This document shows, piece by piece, positions 19,887-30,847 of a stretch of DNA of 64,000 nt. Source of the DNA: Halobacillus amylolyticus (lineage in GTDB: Bacteria > Bacillota > Bacilli > Bacillales > Halobacillaceae). Made by a program: the position numbers and the translations under genes. A model generated the notes under the pieces. It did no database searches and was not told the origin of the DNA. It saw nothing but the letters and a program-made list of their open reading frames with translations. Position 1 is the stretch's first letter. Each line of letters begins with the position of its first letter. The stretch is from the NCBI RefSeq assembly GCF_022921115.1, contig NZ_CP095075.1:186001-250000 (forward strand). The letters are read 5' to 3'.

Positions 19887-20189
19887 TTATATACTTACAT
19901 GTTTTTATTCATCAGCTTGTCTATCTGAAGTCTTTGTACAAAAAATCATATGGCACAAAAATGACAAATACATTCCTTATAGAAATGAACAACCGTCATT
20001 TTTTCAGCGACCTCTTATTAGGATGATCACTAACTTAAATGATCTCAATATTATGAAAACTATACTTAAGTATCATCTCATATTCATCTTCACCATGAGA
20101 AAAATCTTTCTTGTTCACTACAATCGATTCATATTCATGATTTTCTGCCCATAGACTGATAGAAAAGGTGGAAGAGAGAAGGGGTTATA

Positions 20190-20984
20190 GTGAATAGGAG
20201 TATTGAGCATGTTCGAAAAAACATAGCTGAACGAAAACGTAATAAAGTAAAATCAACAGGATATGACCCGATTAAAAGAAAAATTGCCCCACCACAGGAA
20301 GAAGAGATGCATGGCTATCCTCCTGTGGTTACAGGTGAATTTAAAAATCCGCTAGCTGAAAAAAAGCGCAGTTCTTTTTTAGGTGTACAAGTTCTATTTT
20401 CTGTTTTGTTATTTACGGGGATCGTTGTTAGTGAAAAAACTGACCTGGCCATTACGGAGAAACCGGAGGCATGGCTTGTAAGCCAGCTTGAGGAAGAGTT
20501 TCCATTCGCAAGTGTAACAGCCTGGTATAATGAGCGTTTTGGTGATCCTTTGCAAATTGTACAGCCTAAAAAGGATGGTGAAACAGCTGTACAGTCTAAA
20601 GAGGATGGCGGAACAGCTCAGTTAGCATTACCTGTGAATGGCACGGTCACAGAACCTTTTCAAAATCATGGACGAGGCATTATTATGACTACTGATGGGG
20701 GTTCTAAAGTAAAGGCTGTTAAGCCAGGTACGGTTATTTTTGCAGGGAATGACGAGCAGACCGATAAAACCATCGTCATTCAGCACAAGGATGGTACAAA
20801 TACGATCTATGGCTTTTTGTCATCCATCGATGTACATTTATATCAGCATATAGAGGCACAAGAGGCGATTGGGCAGTTAAATACAGCAGAAGGGGAAACG
20901 AAAGAATTTTTCTTTGCTGTGGAAAAGGACGAGCAATATTTAGATCCCATTGAAGTCATTAAAGTAGATGAAGGGTCTGACTAG
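20190..20984 (+). CDS. spoIVFA: Stage IV sporulation protein FA (SpoIVFB regulator)
   Basis: A 264-residue bitopic membrane protein of the pro-sigma-K checkpoint. It has a basic cytoplasmic N-terminus (1-60), one transmembrane helix at about 65-85, and an inactive M23/LysM-like peptidase fold at about 150-255 (LPVNGTVTEPFQNHGRGI). In Bacillus it anchors BofA and holds SpoIVFB inactive in the outer forespore membrane. The start is GTG 20190 with GAGAGAAGGGG. BofC, acting on the same checkpoint, lies in this window at 49005. Confidence 0.9.
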   Translation: MNRSIEHVRKNIAERKRNKVKSTGYDPIKRKIAPPQEEEMHGYPPVVTGEFKNPLAEKKRSSFLGVQVLFSVLLFTGIVVSEKTDLAITEKPEAWLVSQLEEEFPFASVTAWYNERFGDPLQIVQPKKDGETAVQSKEDGGTAQLALPVNGTVTEPFQNHGRGIIMTTDGGSKVKAVKPGTVIFAGNDEQTDKTIVIQHKDGTNTIYGFLSSIDVHLYQHIEAQEAIGQLNTAEGETKEFFFAVEKDEQYLDPIEVIKVDEGSD

Positions 20985-21823
20985 TTATAAAAAGAATACG
21001 AATCCATCCTTTATTTTTCCTGCTCGCCTTTTCTGCCTTCCTCACGGGTGCATTTTATGAATTTATTATTTTATTTACCATCGTTGCTATCCATGAATGG
21101 GGACATTATGCGGCCGCTCGCTCTCACGGCTGGAGAGTATCTCACATTGAATTTTGGTTGTTTGGAGGAGCTGTTGTAAGTGATGAGCATTCGACAAGAC
21201 CATTTAAGGAACAAGCCCATGTTATTTTATCCGGACCGATCCAGCATGTATGGATTGCTATCCTGCTTTTCCTCCTTCAATATTTTATGGGCCCCCATCC
21301 TTTAGTATCAACTGCCCTCCATTACAATGGACTTATCTTATTATTAAATTTATTACCTATTTGGCCTCTCGATGGCGGGAAGCTACTGTTTTATGTGTTA
21401 ACACAACTTATGTCCTTCCAAAAGAGCCTTATGATGACTTTGTTTTTATCCTTCGTTTGTATCTTAACAGCGCTAATTGTGCTATTGCTTGATCAAAGAA
21501 TGACACTTGCAGGGTTGCTGCTTACCGGCTTTTTACTTCTTGAGAACGGTTTAGAATGGAAGAGGCGGACGTTCACGTTTATGAGATACCTTATGTATGG
21601 TGTTCGAAGAGACCCTAATCAGTTAAAGGTAAAATACCTGTCGATAGATCCCAATACCCCAATTCGAAATGTCCTAAAAAATGTCCGAGCTAATCGCAGA
21701 CATCTTTATATATTGAAACGAAAACCAGGTTTATATATAGTAGATGAACAGGAGTGTCTTCGCATGTTTATCGATCAAAAGAAGACAAGTCTTCGGATGG
21801 GGGATCTACCGAAAATTTTGTAG
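20968..21823 (+). CDS. spoIVFB: Intramembrane metalloprotease SpoIVFB (start unclear)
   Basis: The site-2 protease that cleaves pro-sigma-K. The zinc motif HEWGHYAAA is encoded near 21091 and the third ligand region LLNLLPIWPLDGGKL near 21343. The reading frame is open from 20981, but contains no ATG, GTG or TTG before the active-site motif; the first TTG (21158) lies after it. An ATG at 20968, overlapping spoIVFA, begins MKGLTSYK in the next frame. Removing one A from the five-A run near 20989-20993 would join it to RIRIHPLFFLLAF, giving about 285 residues. A non-standard start codon is the alternative. A C-terminal CBS-like part (about 195-275) is present. Confidence 0.82.
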
Positions 21824-21838
21824 TAAAAGAGGGGTCAC

Positions 21839-23266
21839 ATGAGAACGATTGCCTTACATACACAGACGAGTGAACAAATAGGTCTTGTTTTAGAAAATAA
21901 TGATGTCATCGAATATGTATCGACACGCCCGGAAGTGCGAACGCTTTCGGGCTCCATTTATTTGGGGAAGGTTAGTCATATAAATAAGGCTATCCAAGCA
22001 GCCTTTATCGACATTGGTGAAGAGCGGACTGGTTTTTTAAAAAAGGAATCCGTTCCATGGGCTCAAACATCTATTGAAGGCACATTAAAAGAAGGACAAT
22101 CAATCACTGTCCAGGTCACAAAGGAACCTTCAGGCACAAAAGGTGCTCAGCTTAGCGCAGATATTACTGTTCCCGGGTTCTTCGTTATTTATCAACCTTA
22201 TGGAAAAAGAACGGCTGTATCCAAGCGGGTCGATGCGGAGCAGGCAGAGGAGCTAAAGACGTGGACCAGCCAACAACTCGGCAAGGACGAAGGAGTGATC
22301 GTTCGTACAGCTGCATCAAAGGTTTCAACTCAAACGATTTTGAATGAAATCAACCAATTGAGGGATCTATGGACGAGACACATAAAGGCCAACACGACCG
22401 ACCGATCGCATAAACTATTTGATGATCCCATTTTGCCCGACCAGCTCATTCGAAAGCACCCACTACCGCTTATTAAAGAAATCGTAGTTAATAATAGTAA
22501 GTTGGGCCAATGGATCAAGCAACGTTATCCAATACTTGCTGAAAAAGTTAAGTGGGTGAAAAGTGTTTCAACGTATACTGGTATTAGCATCAATGAGCTG
22601 CAATCTAAATTAATCCAACCTGTTGTTGTAACGGAACAAGGAATGGAACTGGTGATAGAACGGACGGAAGCGATGACGGTGATTGATATTAACAGTCACA
22701 AGTTCAAACAGAAGTCTTTATCTTCTTACCAAAAGCTTGAAATGAATAAAGCGGCAGCAGCAGAAGTAGCCAAGCAAATTCAGTTGCGAAATATTTCAGG
22801 TATCATTTTTGTTGATTTTATTTCTATGCAGGAGAAGAAGCAGGAGAAAGACCTTCAGAAATATATGTCTGGACTAGTGCGAAAAGATCCAGTGTCCACG
22901 ACTATTTTAGGAATAACAAGGCTTGGTTTAATGGAAATCACGAGACATCGGCGCTTTAGCAATGTGAGTGAAGAGCTAAGTGCCAAGCAAAAACCAACTT
23001 TTTCTAAAGATACACTCATCTATCGCTTAGAACGTTATTTAACAGAGAATACCCAGAGTGAAGCTGTGTTGGTAGCTATTTCCTCTGATCTCTATAACCA
23101 TAAAAAACAATTGCTTTCTAATTCTATTTCTAGTAAAATTCCACAGGAGTTATTTGTTAGACACGATGCTTCGATCATTGACTGGCAAATAGAGCTTGAA
23201 GGGTCACTTGATATGATCCAAACAGTCATCTCAGAACGTGTGTATCATGTTGACAACTTGTTTTGA
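21839..23266 (+). CDS. RNase E/G family protein, zinc-link cysteines absent
   Basis: A 475-residue protein of the Rng/CafA family. An S1 domain with GSIYLGKVSHINKAIQAAFI (about 40-90) precedes the RNase H-like and DNase I-like parts. The two catalytic acidic positions appear in VIDINSHKF (near 282) and GIIFVDFISM (near 322). The CPxCxG zinc-link that normally follows is missing; I see no cysteine in the whole protein. It lies just before the L21 leader, the place where Bacillaceae with RNase G carry it. Activity is plausible, but the divergence is notable. Confidence 0.85.
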   Translation: MRTIALHTQTSEQIGLVLENNDVIEYVSTRPEVRTLSGSIYLGKVSHINKAIQAAFIDIGEERTGFLKKESVPWAQTSIEGTLKEGQSITVQVTKEPSGTKGAQLSADITVPGFFVIYQPYGKRTAVSKRVDAEQAEELKTWTSQQLGKDEGVIVRTAASKVSTQTILNEINQLRDLWTRHIKANTTDRSHKLFDDPILPDQLIRKHPLPLIKEIVVNNSKLGQWIKQRYPILAEKVKWVKSVSTYTGISINELQSKLIQPVVVTEQGMELVIERTEAMTVIDINSHKFKQKSLSSYQKLEMNKAAAAEVAKQIQLRNISGIIFVDFISMQEKKQEKDLQKYMSGLVRKDPVSTTILGITRLGLMEITRHRRFSNVSEELSAKQKPTFSKDTLIYRLERYLTENTQSEAVLVAISSDLYNHKKQLLSNSISSKIPQELFVRHDASIIDWQIELEGSLDMIQTVISERVYHVDNLF

Positions 23267-23269
23267 TCT

Positions 23270-23387
23270 GTGGTAACATTGTTATGTTATTCAAGTAGCA
23301 CTTCATTGCTACAACCGCACAGAACAGGTTTTTAAACCGAAAACGGTACCTGAATGGCGAGTCTGAGTTAATTAAGGAGGTGCAGGT
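23270..23387 (+). promoter_or_regulatory. Ribosomal protein L21 leader
   Basis: The region before rplU holds conserved words of the Bacillales L21 leader RNA: ACCTGAATGGCGAGTCTGAG at 23348-23367, then AAGGAGGTGCAGGT at the start codon. An upstream hairpin with GTTATGTT/AACATTG-like arms is present. Such leaders bind L21 and give autoregulation; that role is taken from the family. Confidence 0.7.
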
Positions 23388-23696
23388 ATGTACGCAATTA
23401 TTGAAACTGGTGGAAAACAAATCAAAGTTCAAGAAGGTCAAGAAATTTACGTAGAGAAAGTAAACGTAGAAGCTGGCGAGACTGTAACTTTTGATAAAGT
23501 GCTTTTCGTAGGCGGAGACGACACAAAAGTTGGTGCTCCTTTCGTAGATGGTGCTTCAGTAACGGCTAAAGTTGACAAACAAGGTCGTCAGAAGAAACTT
23601 ACTGTCTTCAAATACAAGCCGAAAAAGAACTACAAGCGTAAACAAGGTCACCGTCAGCCGTACACAAAACTTGTTGTTGAGAGCATCAAGGCATAA
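23388..23696 (+). CDS. rplU: 50S ribosomal protein L21
   Basis: A 102-residue ribosomal protein with the canonical start [20 protein letters not shown] and the C-terminal [17 protein letters not shown] rRNA-binding segment. It sits in the rplU-prp-rpmA operon typical of Firmicutes and has a perfect AAGGAGGTG site. Confidence 0.98.
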   Translation: MYAIIETGGKQIKVQEGQEIYVEKVNVEAGETVTFDKVLFVGGDDTKVGAPFVDGASVTAKVDKQGRQKKLTVFKYKPKKNYKRKQGHRQPYTKLVVESIKA

Positions 23697-23708
23697 GGTG
23701 TCGGACTT

Positions 23709-24343
<635 letters not shown>

Positions 24344-24375
24344 GTTCGATATAGTATGGTAACATACGTACATGT

Positions 24376-24413
24376 AAGCCGCGCTATGCTTATTGCATAA
24401 GCGCGGCTTTTTG
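24376..24413 (+). terminator. Intrinsic terminator after rpmA
   Basis: AAGCCGCGCTATGC and GCATAAGCGCGGCTT pair around TTATT, followed by a T-run. Confidence 0.9.
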
Positions 24414-24587
24414 TATGGTCTCTAAAGGAGGGGATGGACCTGAATGCTTTCGCTTTTCTGCTTTCCAGCTCCGAGGGCAGCCTTTCGCGACATAAGCAGT
24501 TCGCTTCAGCTTTTCTGTAACCATTCAGTTTCGCTGTGAATTTTGCTATACTTTTTAATAACATGAAAGGTAGAGGGGCTGTTTTAG

Positions 24588-25102
24588 TTGAGTAAAGAAG
24601 AGATGATTGCCATCCTTAGACATAAGCGCCATGACTGGATGAATCAAATACAATTGATCCAAGGCTATGCTTCCATGGGGAAAATAGATAAAGTACAAGC
24701 TCAAGTCGATAAAATTATACAAGAATCGGAGCAGGAGCGGAGGCTGCTGAATAGCAGCGCGTGCGATTTTTCTCTTTGGCTGCTTACATTTAATTGGAAC
24801 CAGGATCAATATCGTTTAGAATACACTATTCAGAGAGATGTGGATTTACCCCGTCATGATCAAAGTTTGACGGCTTATGCAAAACGTTTACTGACATTGA
24901 TGGATGAATTTCGCGAAAAAGATGAACTTTATGAAGGAAGTGTACAAGTTTATCAGGGAGTAGAACCGCATCAGCTAGGTGTAAGCTGGGAGTGGAGGGG
25001 GCTTTTACAGCACCAGAACAGTTAGATACGAAGCTTAATGATGAAGGATTTATCACATTCTACGATAGTAATGAACTTTTCATTGAAATGACGATTGAAT
25101 AA
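24588..25102 (+). CDS. spo0B: Sporulation phosphotransferase Spo0B, frame broken by a one-base deletion
   Basis: Spo0B passes phosphate from Spo0F to Spo0A. The phosphorylatable histidine is His15 in LRHKRHDWMNQIQLIQGYAS. The frame stops at 25025 after WEWRGLLQHQNS. One extra G in the five-G run at 24997-25001 restores WEWRGAFTAPEQLDTKLNDE and then GFITFYDSNELFIEMTIE, ending at 25102 with about 171 residues. The start is a TTG after AGAGGGG. obg follows 12 bp later, as in B. subtilis. It is the third G-run lesion in this window. Confidence 0.85.
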
Positions 25103-26395
<1,293 letters not shown>

Positions 26396-26407
26396 GGGGG
26401 TATAGGA

Positions 26408-26857
26408 ATGGCGGATTATAATGAACAGTTTTATTTAGTCCGTAGTGATATTCTCCCTGAAGCGATGAGGAAAACGATCGATGCGAAAGCATTACTTGAA
26501 CGTGGAAAAGCTGAATCCATTTTTGAAGCCGTTCAGCATGTCGGCCTCTCTCGAAGTGCTTTTTACAAGTACAGGGATGCCGTCTTTCCTTTTCAAGCTA
26601 TGGTTAAGGAGCAAATGATCACTTTGTTCTTCCACCTGGAAGATCGTGCTGGGACACTATCAAACCTATTGCTAACTGTAGCGGAATCAGGTTGTAATGT
26701 GTTGACGATACACCAAACGATTCCCTTACAAGGGAAAGCAAACGTAACTTTGTCCTTAAATACAACAGGGATGATGTACACAATTGAGAAATTATTACAA
26801 AAGCTTCATAAGTTAGACTTCGTCGATCGAGTAGAAGTTTTGAGTTCAGGGGCTTAA
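26408..26857 (+). CDS. pheB: ACT-domain protein PheB
   Basis: A 149-residue protein with an N-terminal helix-turn-helix-like part (residues 25-60, [19 protein letters not shown]) and a C-terminal ACT domain (about 70-145, [20 protein letters not shown]). It lies between obg and pheA as in B. subtilis. A ligand-sensing regulatory role in phenylalanine metabolism is assumed from the family; direct evidence is lacking. Confidence 0.9.
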   Translation: MADYNEQFYLVRSDILPEAMRKTIDAKALLERGKAESIFEAVQHVGLSRSAFYKYRDAVFPFQAMVKEQMITLFFHLEDRAGTLSNLLLTVAESGCNVLTIHQTIPLQGKANVTLSLNTTGMMYTIEKLLQKLHKLDFVDRVEVLSSGA

Positions 26858-26878
26858 TGTTAGGAGAAGTGAGGATTA

Positions 26879-27742
26879 GTGCAACGAATTGGTTATTTGG
26901 GACCTAAAGGAACGTTTACCAAAATGGCAGCGGATGCCTTTTTTGAAGAGGGGTCATTTATAGGCTACGAAAGCATACCGGCATGTTTGGATGCTGTGGA
27001 GAGTGGAGATGTTGATTTAGGGGTTGTGCCGATTGAGAATGCGATTGAAGGTTCTGTGCACTTAACGATTGATTATTTGATCCATGAAGTCAATCAAGCT
27101 GTAATTGCAGAATTAACCGTTCCCATTCAGCAGCATCTCCTCGTCCATCCTGACTATGACGGGGGAGGATTTACTCACATTTATTCCCATAGTCAGGCGC
27201 TTGCCCAGTGTCAACAATACTTATATAAAAATTATCCAACGGCTGAACTTTCCTATACTGCTTCAACAGGAAGAGCGGCAGAGATTGTGGCTGAAAAAGG
27301 GATTCATACCGCCGCTATAGGAAACCATTTAGCTGCAGAGCAAACTGGTTTAACTATATTAAAAGCGAATATTCATGATTATGAAAATAACCATACACGT
27401 TTCGCTGTTGTCCAGAAAACACCTTCCCCGTTAAATGCGGGCAATCATTCTATTCAGAAACATAAGACCACCATCATGGTTACGCTTCCTAAAGATTATG
27501 TTGGCGCACTTCATCAAGTGCTTTCAGCATTTGCCTGGAGAAAGATGAACCTTTCTAAAATCGAGTCAAGACCAATGAAGACGGGGCTTGGCAACTACTT
27601 CTTTCTAATAGATGTTGATCAACCCTTTGATGATGTTTTGTTTCCAGGGGTCAAAGCTGAGCTTGAAATGCTGGGATGCAAGTTGAAACTGCTTGGAACC
27701 TATCCTAGTTACCTAATGGAAATTAATTCACCCAATAGTTAA
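26879..27742 (+). CDS. pheA: Prephenate dehydratase
   Basis: A 287-residue enzyme that turns prephenate into phenylpyruvate. The N-terminus RIGYLGPKGTFTKMAADAFF, the VPIENAIEGSVHLTIDYL segment and NNHTRFAVV near residue 179 mark the PDT domain. A C-terminal ACT domain (about 195-280) holds the feedback motif SKIESRPMKTGLGNYFFLID. It starts at GTG 26879 and follows pheB by 21 bp. A terminator follows. Confidence 0.96.
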   Translation: MQRIGYLGPKGTFTKMAADAFFEEGSFIGYESIPACLDAVESGDVDLGVVPIENAIEGSVHLTIDYLIHEVNQAVIAELTVPIQQHLLVHPDYDGGGFTHIYSHSQALAQCQQYLYKNYPTAELSYTASTGRAAEIVAEKGIHTAAIGNHLAAEQTGLTILKANIHDYENNHTRFAVVQKTPSPLNAGNHSIQKHKTTIMVTLPKDYVGALHQVLSAFAWRKMNLSKIESRPMKTGLGNYFFLIDVDQPFDDVLFPGVKAELEMLGCKLKLLGTYPSYLMEINSPNS

Positions 27743-27777
27743 GGAAACCCACATTCTTTCTCACTAAACTATACCTC

Positions 27778-27819
27778 GATAAACGGTTACTTTAAAAAGT
27801 CCGTTTACCGGGGTTTTTC
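27778..27819 (+). terminator. Probable intrinsic terminator after pheA
   Basis: TAAACGG and CCGTTTA arms with an A/T-rich loop, followed by CCGGGGTTTTT. Confidence 0.6.
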
Positions 27820-27972
27820 GGTCTTCTAAAAGTGTCTTTCAGGGAGCCTCTGATTTCTAACAAAAATAAATATGGGCAAATTCATCAACCTTTGCTGCTT
27901 TCTTGCATAGAGTGTTATGAAGCTATTATTGTTGTCTTATCAATTTATAGATCACAGGAAGGAGTTGCAACT

Positions 27973-29058
27973 GTGAGAATTCACATTGTGCAAAAAGGCG
28001 ATACACTCTGGAAAATATCAAAAAAATATGGGGTTGATTTTGAAGAGTTAAAAGGTTTAAATACCCAGCTCTCAAATCCCGATATGATTATGCCTGGGAT
28101 GAAGATTAAGGTCCCTCAAGGGGCAAAGCCCGTCAAAAAAGAGGCACCGAAAAAGGAAATGCCTGCAAAGCATCCTTATAAAGACCAGTCACCGAAACCA
28201 ATGCCGGTTATTAAAGAAGATGAGAAAATGCCTAATCATAAGCCAGCTAAAGAAAAGCCAATGATGCCAGTACAAATGCCGATGATGGAGCAGGAAGTAC
28301 AAAACTATTACACGACATTTCATTTACCTCAAATGCCAGCACCTGAACAACCTAAACAACCTAAGCCACCTAAGCAACCTGCACAGCAACCCATGCATCC
28401 TGAACAACCTAAATATTCTAAAGAAAAAGAGCCGAATCATGACATGCCTTCCCCTGGCAACGAAGAACAATATGTGCCTGGACATCAAATAGAAGAACAT
28501 TATATGCCAATGCAGCAGCATCATATTCCATACCCACCAATGATGCCACAAGGTCAGCTTGTATATAGTGATTGTTATTGCTGTCCGCCACAACACTATC
28601 CTATGATGCAAGGAATGCAAGACCCTTATCAGCAACAGCCAATGGTGCAAGGAATGCAGTATCCTCCTCAACAACAAATGATGCATGGGATGCAGCAGCC
28701 AAATCAACCGCAGCCTATGATGCCCTGGCAGTCTTGGGATGGAGAAGAGTGGGATTCACCTTCCCAAGATATGAATATGCCTGCCTATCATATGCCAGTT
28801 TCTGATTGTGGATGTGGTGGGGGACACCAAATGCCACAGCCATATGGTTATCCGCAGCAAATGTATGGCGGGTATCCCCAACAATTTATGGGCCCACAGA
28901 TGGGTGGCTGGCCTCAGGAGCAGATGTATGGCGGCCCACAAATGTATGGAGCCCCACAAATGGGAGGATGGCCCCAACAACCTATGAATGGTGATCCGCA
29001 AATGGAAAATTGGAATCAAAATCAACCTTGGCGAGATGATGATGAAGATGACGAGTAA
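27973..29058 (+). CDS. safA: Spore coat assembly protein SafA (LysM domain, Pro/Gln/Met-rich tail)
   Basis: A 361-residue protein. An N-terminal LysM domain (VRIHIVQKGDTLWKISKKYG, residues 1-48) is followed by a lysine/proline linker and a long tail rich in proline, glutamine, methionine, tyrosine and glycine, with repeated QQPMMQGMQ-like and GGPQMYGAPQMGGWP-like units (about 190-350). SafA targets inner coat assembly and interacts with SpoVID. The GTG at 27973 after AGGAAGGA is preferred; the open frame extends 141 bp upstream. The end is acidic. Confidence 0.88.
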   Translation: MRIHIVQKGDTLWKISKKYGVDFEELKGLNTQLSNPDMIMPGMKIKVPQGAKPVKKEAPKKEMPAKHPYKDQSPKPMPVIKEDEKMPNHKPAKEKPMMPVQMPMMEQEVQNYYTTFHLPQMPAPEQPKQPKPPKQPAQQPMHPEQPKYSKEKEPNHDMPSPGNEEQYVPGHQIEEHYMPMQQHHIPYPPMMPQGQLVYSDCYCCPPQHYPMMQGMQDPYQQQPMVQGMQYPPQQQMMHGMQQPNQPQPMMPWQSWDGEEWDSPSQDMNMPAYHMPVSDCGCGGGHQMPQPYGYPQQMYGGYPQQFMGPQMGGWPQEQMYGGPQMYGAPQMGGWPQQPMNGDPQMENWNQNQPWRDDDEDDE

Positions 29059-30010
29059 GGAAAGAAAGGGCGATTCGTATACGGATCGCCTTTTTCATTG
29101 GCTCAATTCAAAGGAAAAACTTAGAATATCTCATGATCTTACGATTAAACCTAAGGTATATAAAGCCTATTATCATAACAAACCTGTCCTTTTAAAGGGA
29201 TATCGTCGTTCCCGAGTGCTAACTCAACAAGTGGAATTTTTTAATCATTGGTATGAAGCTGGATCGATTGCTGCTGTGCCTCTTGCCTTTCCGGATGGAA
29301 GCTTTACGAAGAGCAAGCTTGGTTGTGAGTGGGGAATATTTAATTGGATTGAGGGACGACATGCAGATTTTAAGGTGCGAGAAGACCGAATTAAAACCTA
29401 TGCCGTACTGAGACAATTTCATAGGAGTACAAGAGGAATCTCTATGCTGTCCATTCCAAAGGATCCCCTCTATATCAAATGGGCGGAACGTATAAAGCAG
29501 TTTGAGGATACGGAACAGGTGTTTCACTCGTATCGAAAAAAAAGATTGTATGATGAAATTCACACAACTATGGAAAAACAGCTTTCCCGTTTCACCGATA
29601 ACCCCTGGGGAGAAATTGAACAGTCAGCATGGGAGCAACACGAATGGCTGCACGGCGATGTAGCCCACCATAACTTTATTATAGATCGTAATCAAAAAGC
29701 GAAAATCATTGATTTCGATTTATTGTACACTGGTCCGAAACTGTATGATGATATCCAGATTGCTCAACGGTTTCTTCCACATTTGGAAGGATATAAATCG
29801 GAATTTTTTAGTTTGTTTAATAGGGTTAAACAGCCCAGACTATGGCTGCAAGGGGTCTTGGTTCCAGCTGATTTGTTGAGGGAATGGCTTTACGCCTATC
29901 GCAGGTGTTTAAGGGAGGAAGCCTCTCTATCCCTACTCCTAAGTAAGCTTGAGAGAGCGTGGGGGACACGGAAGAGGTTTGTTCGTTACACAGAATATAT
30001 GCTAAAATAA
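29036..30010 (+). CDS. CotS/YsxE-like spore coat kinase-fold protein
   Basis: About 324 residues with a bacterial aminoglycoside-phosphotransferase/CotS kinase fold. The catalytic-loop motif is HGDVAHHNFIID and the metal-binding motif IIDFDLLYTG. Several ATGs cluster at 29036-29048, overlapping the end of safA, so start choice is uncertain and translation is probably coupled. CotS-type proteins are coat components in Bacillus. Association with safA supports a coat role. No known symbol can be assigned with certainty. Confidence 0.75.
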   Translation: MMMKMTSKERKGDSYTDRLFHWLNSKEKLRISHDLTIKPKVYKAYYHNKPVLLKGYRRSRVLTQQVEFFNHWYEAGSIAAVPLAFPDGSFTKSKLGCEWGIFNWIEGRHADFKVREDRIKTYAVLRQFHRSTRGISMLSIPKDPLYIKWAERIKQFEDTEQVFHSYRKKRLYDEIHTTMEKQLSRFTDNPWGEIEQSAWEQHEWLHGDVAHHNFIIDRNQKAKIIDFDLLYTGPKLYDDIQIAQRFLPHLEGYKSEFFSLFNRVKQPRLWLQGVLVPADLLREWLYAYRRCLREEASLSLLLSKLERAWGTRKRFVRYTEYMLK

Positions 30011-30030
30011 AGCATTATGAGTGTGAAAGG

Positions 30031-30780
30031 ATGAACAAGTTCGTGGAGGAAAAAGTAGAACAACTCGTTAAATGGTTACGTGAAAAAGTTAAAGAAGCGA
30101 ATGTAGAAGGTTTATTGGTTGGGGTAAGCGGCGGGATTGATTCAGCTGTGGTCGCGCATTTAATTAAGTGTGCATGTCCTGAGCATGCTTTAGGAGTGAT
30201 CATGCCATGTAAAAATCAATCCAGTGATCAAGAGCACGCTCTTAAGGTAACTGAATCGTGCGGTATATCTTCGCTGACTATAGATTTAACTGAAACACAT
30301 AATACTATGTTTCCATCCATACAAAAACAACTAAACGATGCTAATGCCTTAAATGAGCAGCAGCAACAGCTTGCTGATGCAAATTTACGAGCACGTCTGA
30401 GGATGAGCACCCTTTATACAGTAGCCACAAATCACCGCTATCTCGTCGTGGGTACTGACAATGCAGCGGAATGGCATACAGGTTACTTTACTAAGTTTGG
30501 AGATGGCGGTGTGGATCTTGTTCCGCTCATCCACCTGACTAAAGGCGAGGTAAAAGAGATGGCAAAACATCTAGGAGTACCCACTGAAATTATCCATAAG
30601 AAACCTAGTGCTGGGCTATGGGAGGGACAAACAGATGAAAATGAGATGGGAACTAGCTATGATAAGATTGATCATTACTTAAAAGGCGGAGAGATTCCGG
30701 AAAAAGATCAAATAATAATTGACCAGCTCCATAAGCGTTCAGCCCATAAACGTCAGCTTCCAGCTGCTCCGCCTCGATAA
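30031..30780 (+). CDS. nadE: NH3-dependent NAD+ synthetase
   Basis: A 249-residue PP-loop amidotransferase-type enzyme that amidates deamido-NAD+ to NAD+. The ATP pyrophosphatase motif is VGVSGGIDSAVVAHL near residue 30. GTDNAAEWHTGYFTKFGDGG near 148 and KKPSAGLWEGQTDENEMG near 190 are family hallmarks. There is no glutaminase domain, so ammonia is the expected donor. The ATG at 30031 with AAAGG is chosen over in-frame codons inside the upstream gene. Confidence 0.93.
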   Translation: MNKFVEEKVEQLVKWLREKVKEANVEGLLVGVSGGIDSAVVAHLIKCACPEHALGVIMPCKNQSSDQEHALKVTESCGISSLTIDLTETHNTMFPSIQKQLNDANALNEQQQQLADANLRARLRMSTLYTVATNHRYLVVGTDNAAEWHTGYFTKFGDGGVDLVPLIHLTKGEVKEMAKHLGVPTEIIHKKPSAGLWEGQTDENEMGTSYDKIDHYLKGGEIPEKDQIIIDQLHKRSAHKRQLPAAPPR

Positions 30781-30800
30781 TTACCTAATATTAACTGATT

Positions 30801-30846
30801 AAAACATTCTTCTTAGCCCATAGTAATGGGAAAAGGAGAATGTTTT
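30801..30846 (+). terminator. Long hairpin between nadE and the lipoprotein gene, containing its ribosome site
   Basis: AAAACATTCTTCTT pairs with AAAAGGAGAATGTTTT over about 14 bp, with an inner CCCAT/ATGGG stem. The right arm contains the AAGGAGA ribosome site of the gene at 30848. It may terminate nadE transcription, limit translation of the next gene, or both. Confidence 0.6.
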
Positions 30847-30847
30847 A

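Noticed and set aside
19710..20154. Open frames of 72 and 134 codons between minD and spoIVFA
   Set aside because: They run through the GC-rich palindromic repeat and lack ribosome sites; the amino-acid make-up is not protein-like.
24420..24587. Gene on either strand between the rpmA terminator and spo0B
   Set aside because: The 74-codon minus-strand frame has no ribosome site. The stretch contains short repeat-like words (CGCTTTTCTGCTTTCC, TTCGCTTCAGCTTTTCTG) and probably the spo0B promoter only.
28324..29025. Minus-strand open frames inside safA
   Set aside because: They arise from the biased proline/glutamine/methionine codons of safA on the other strand, and have no start signals.
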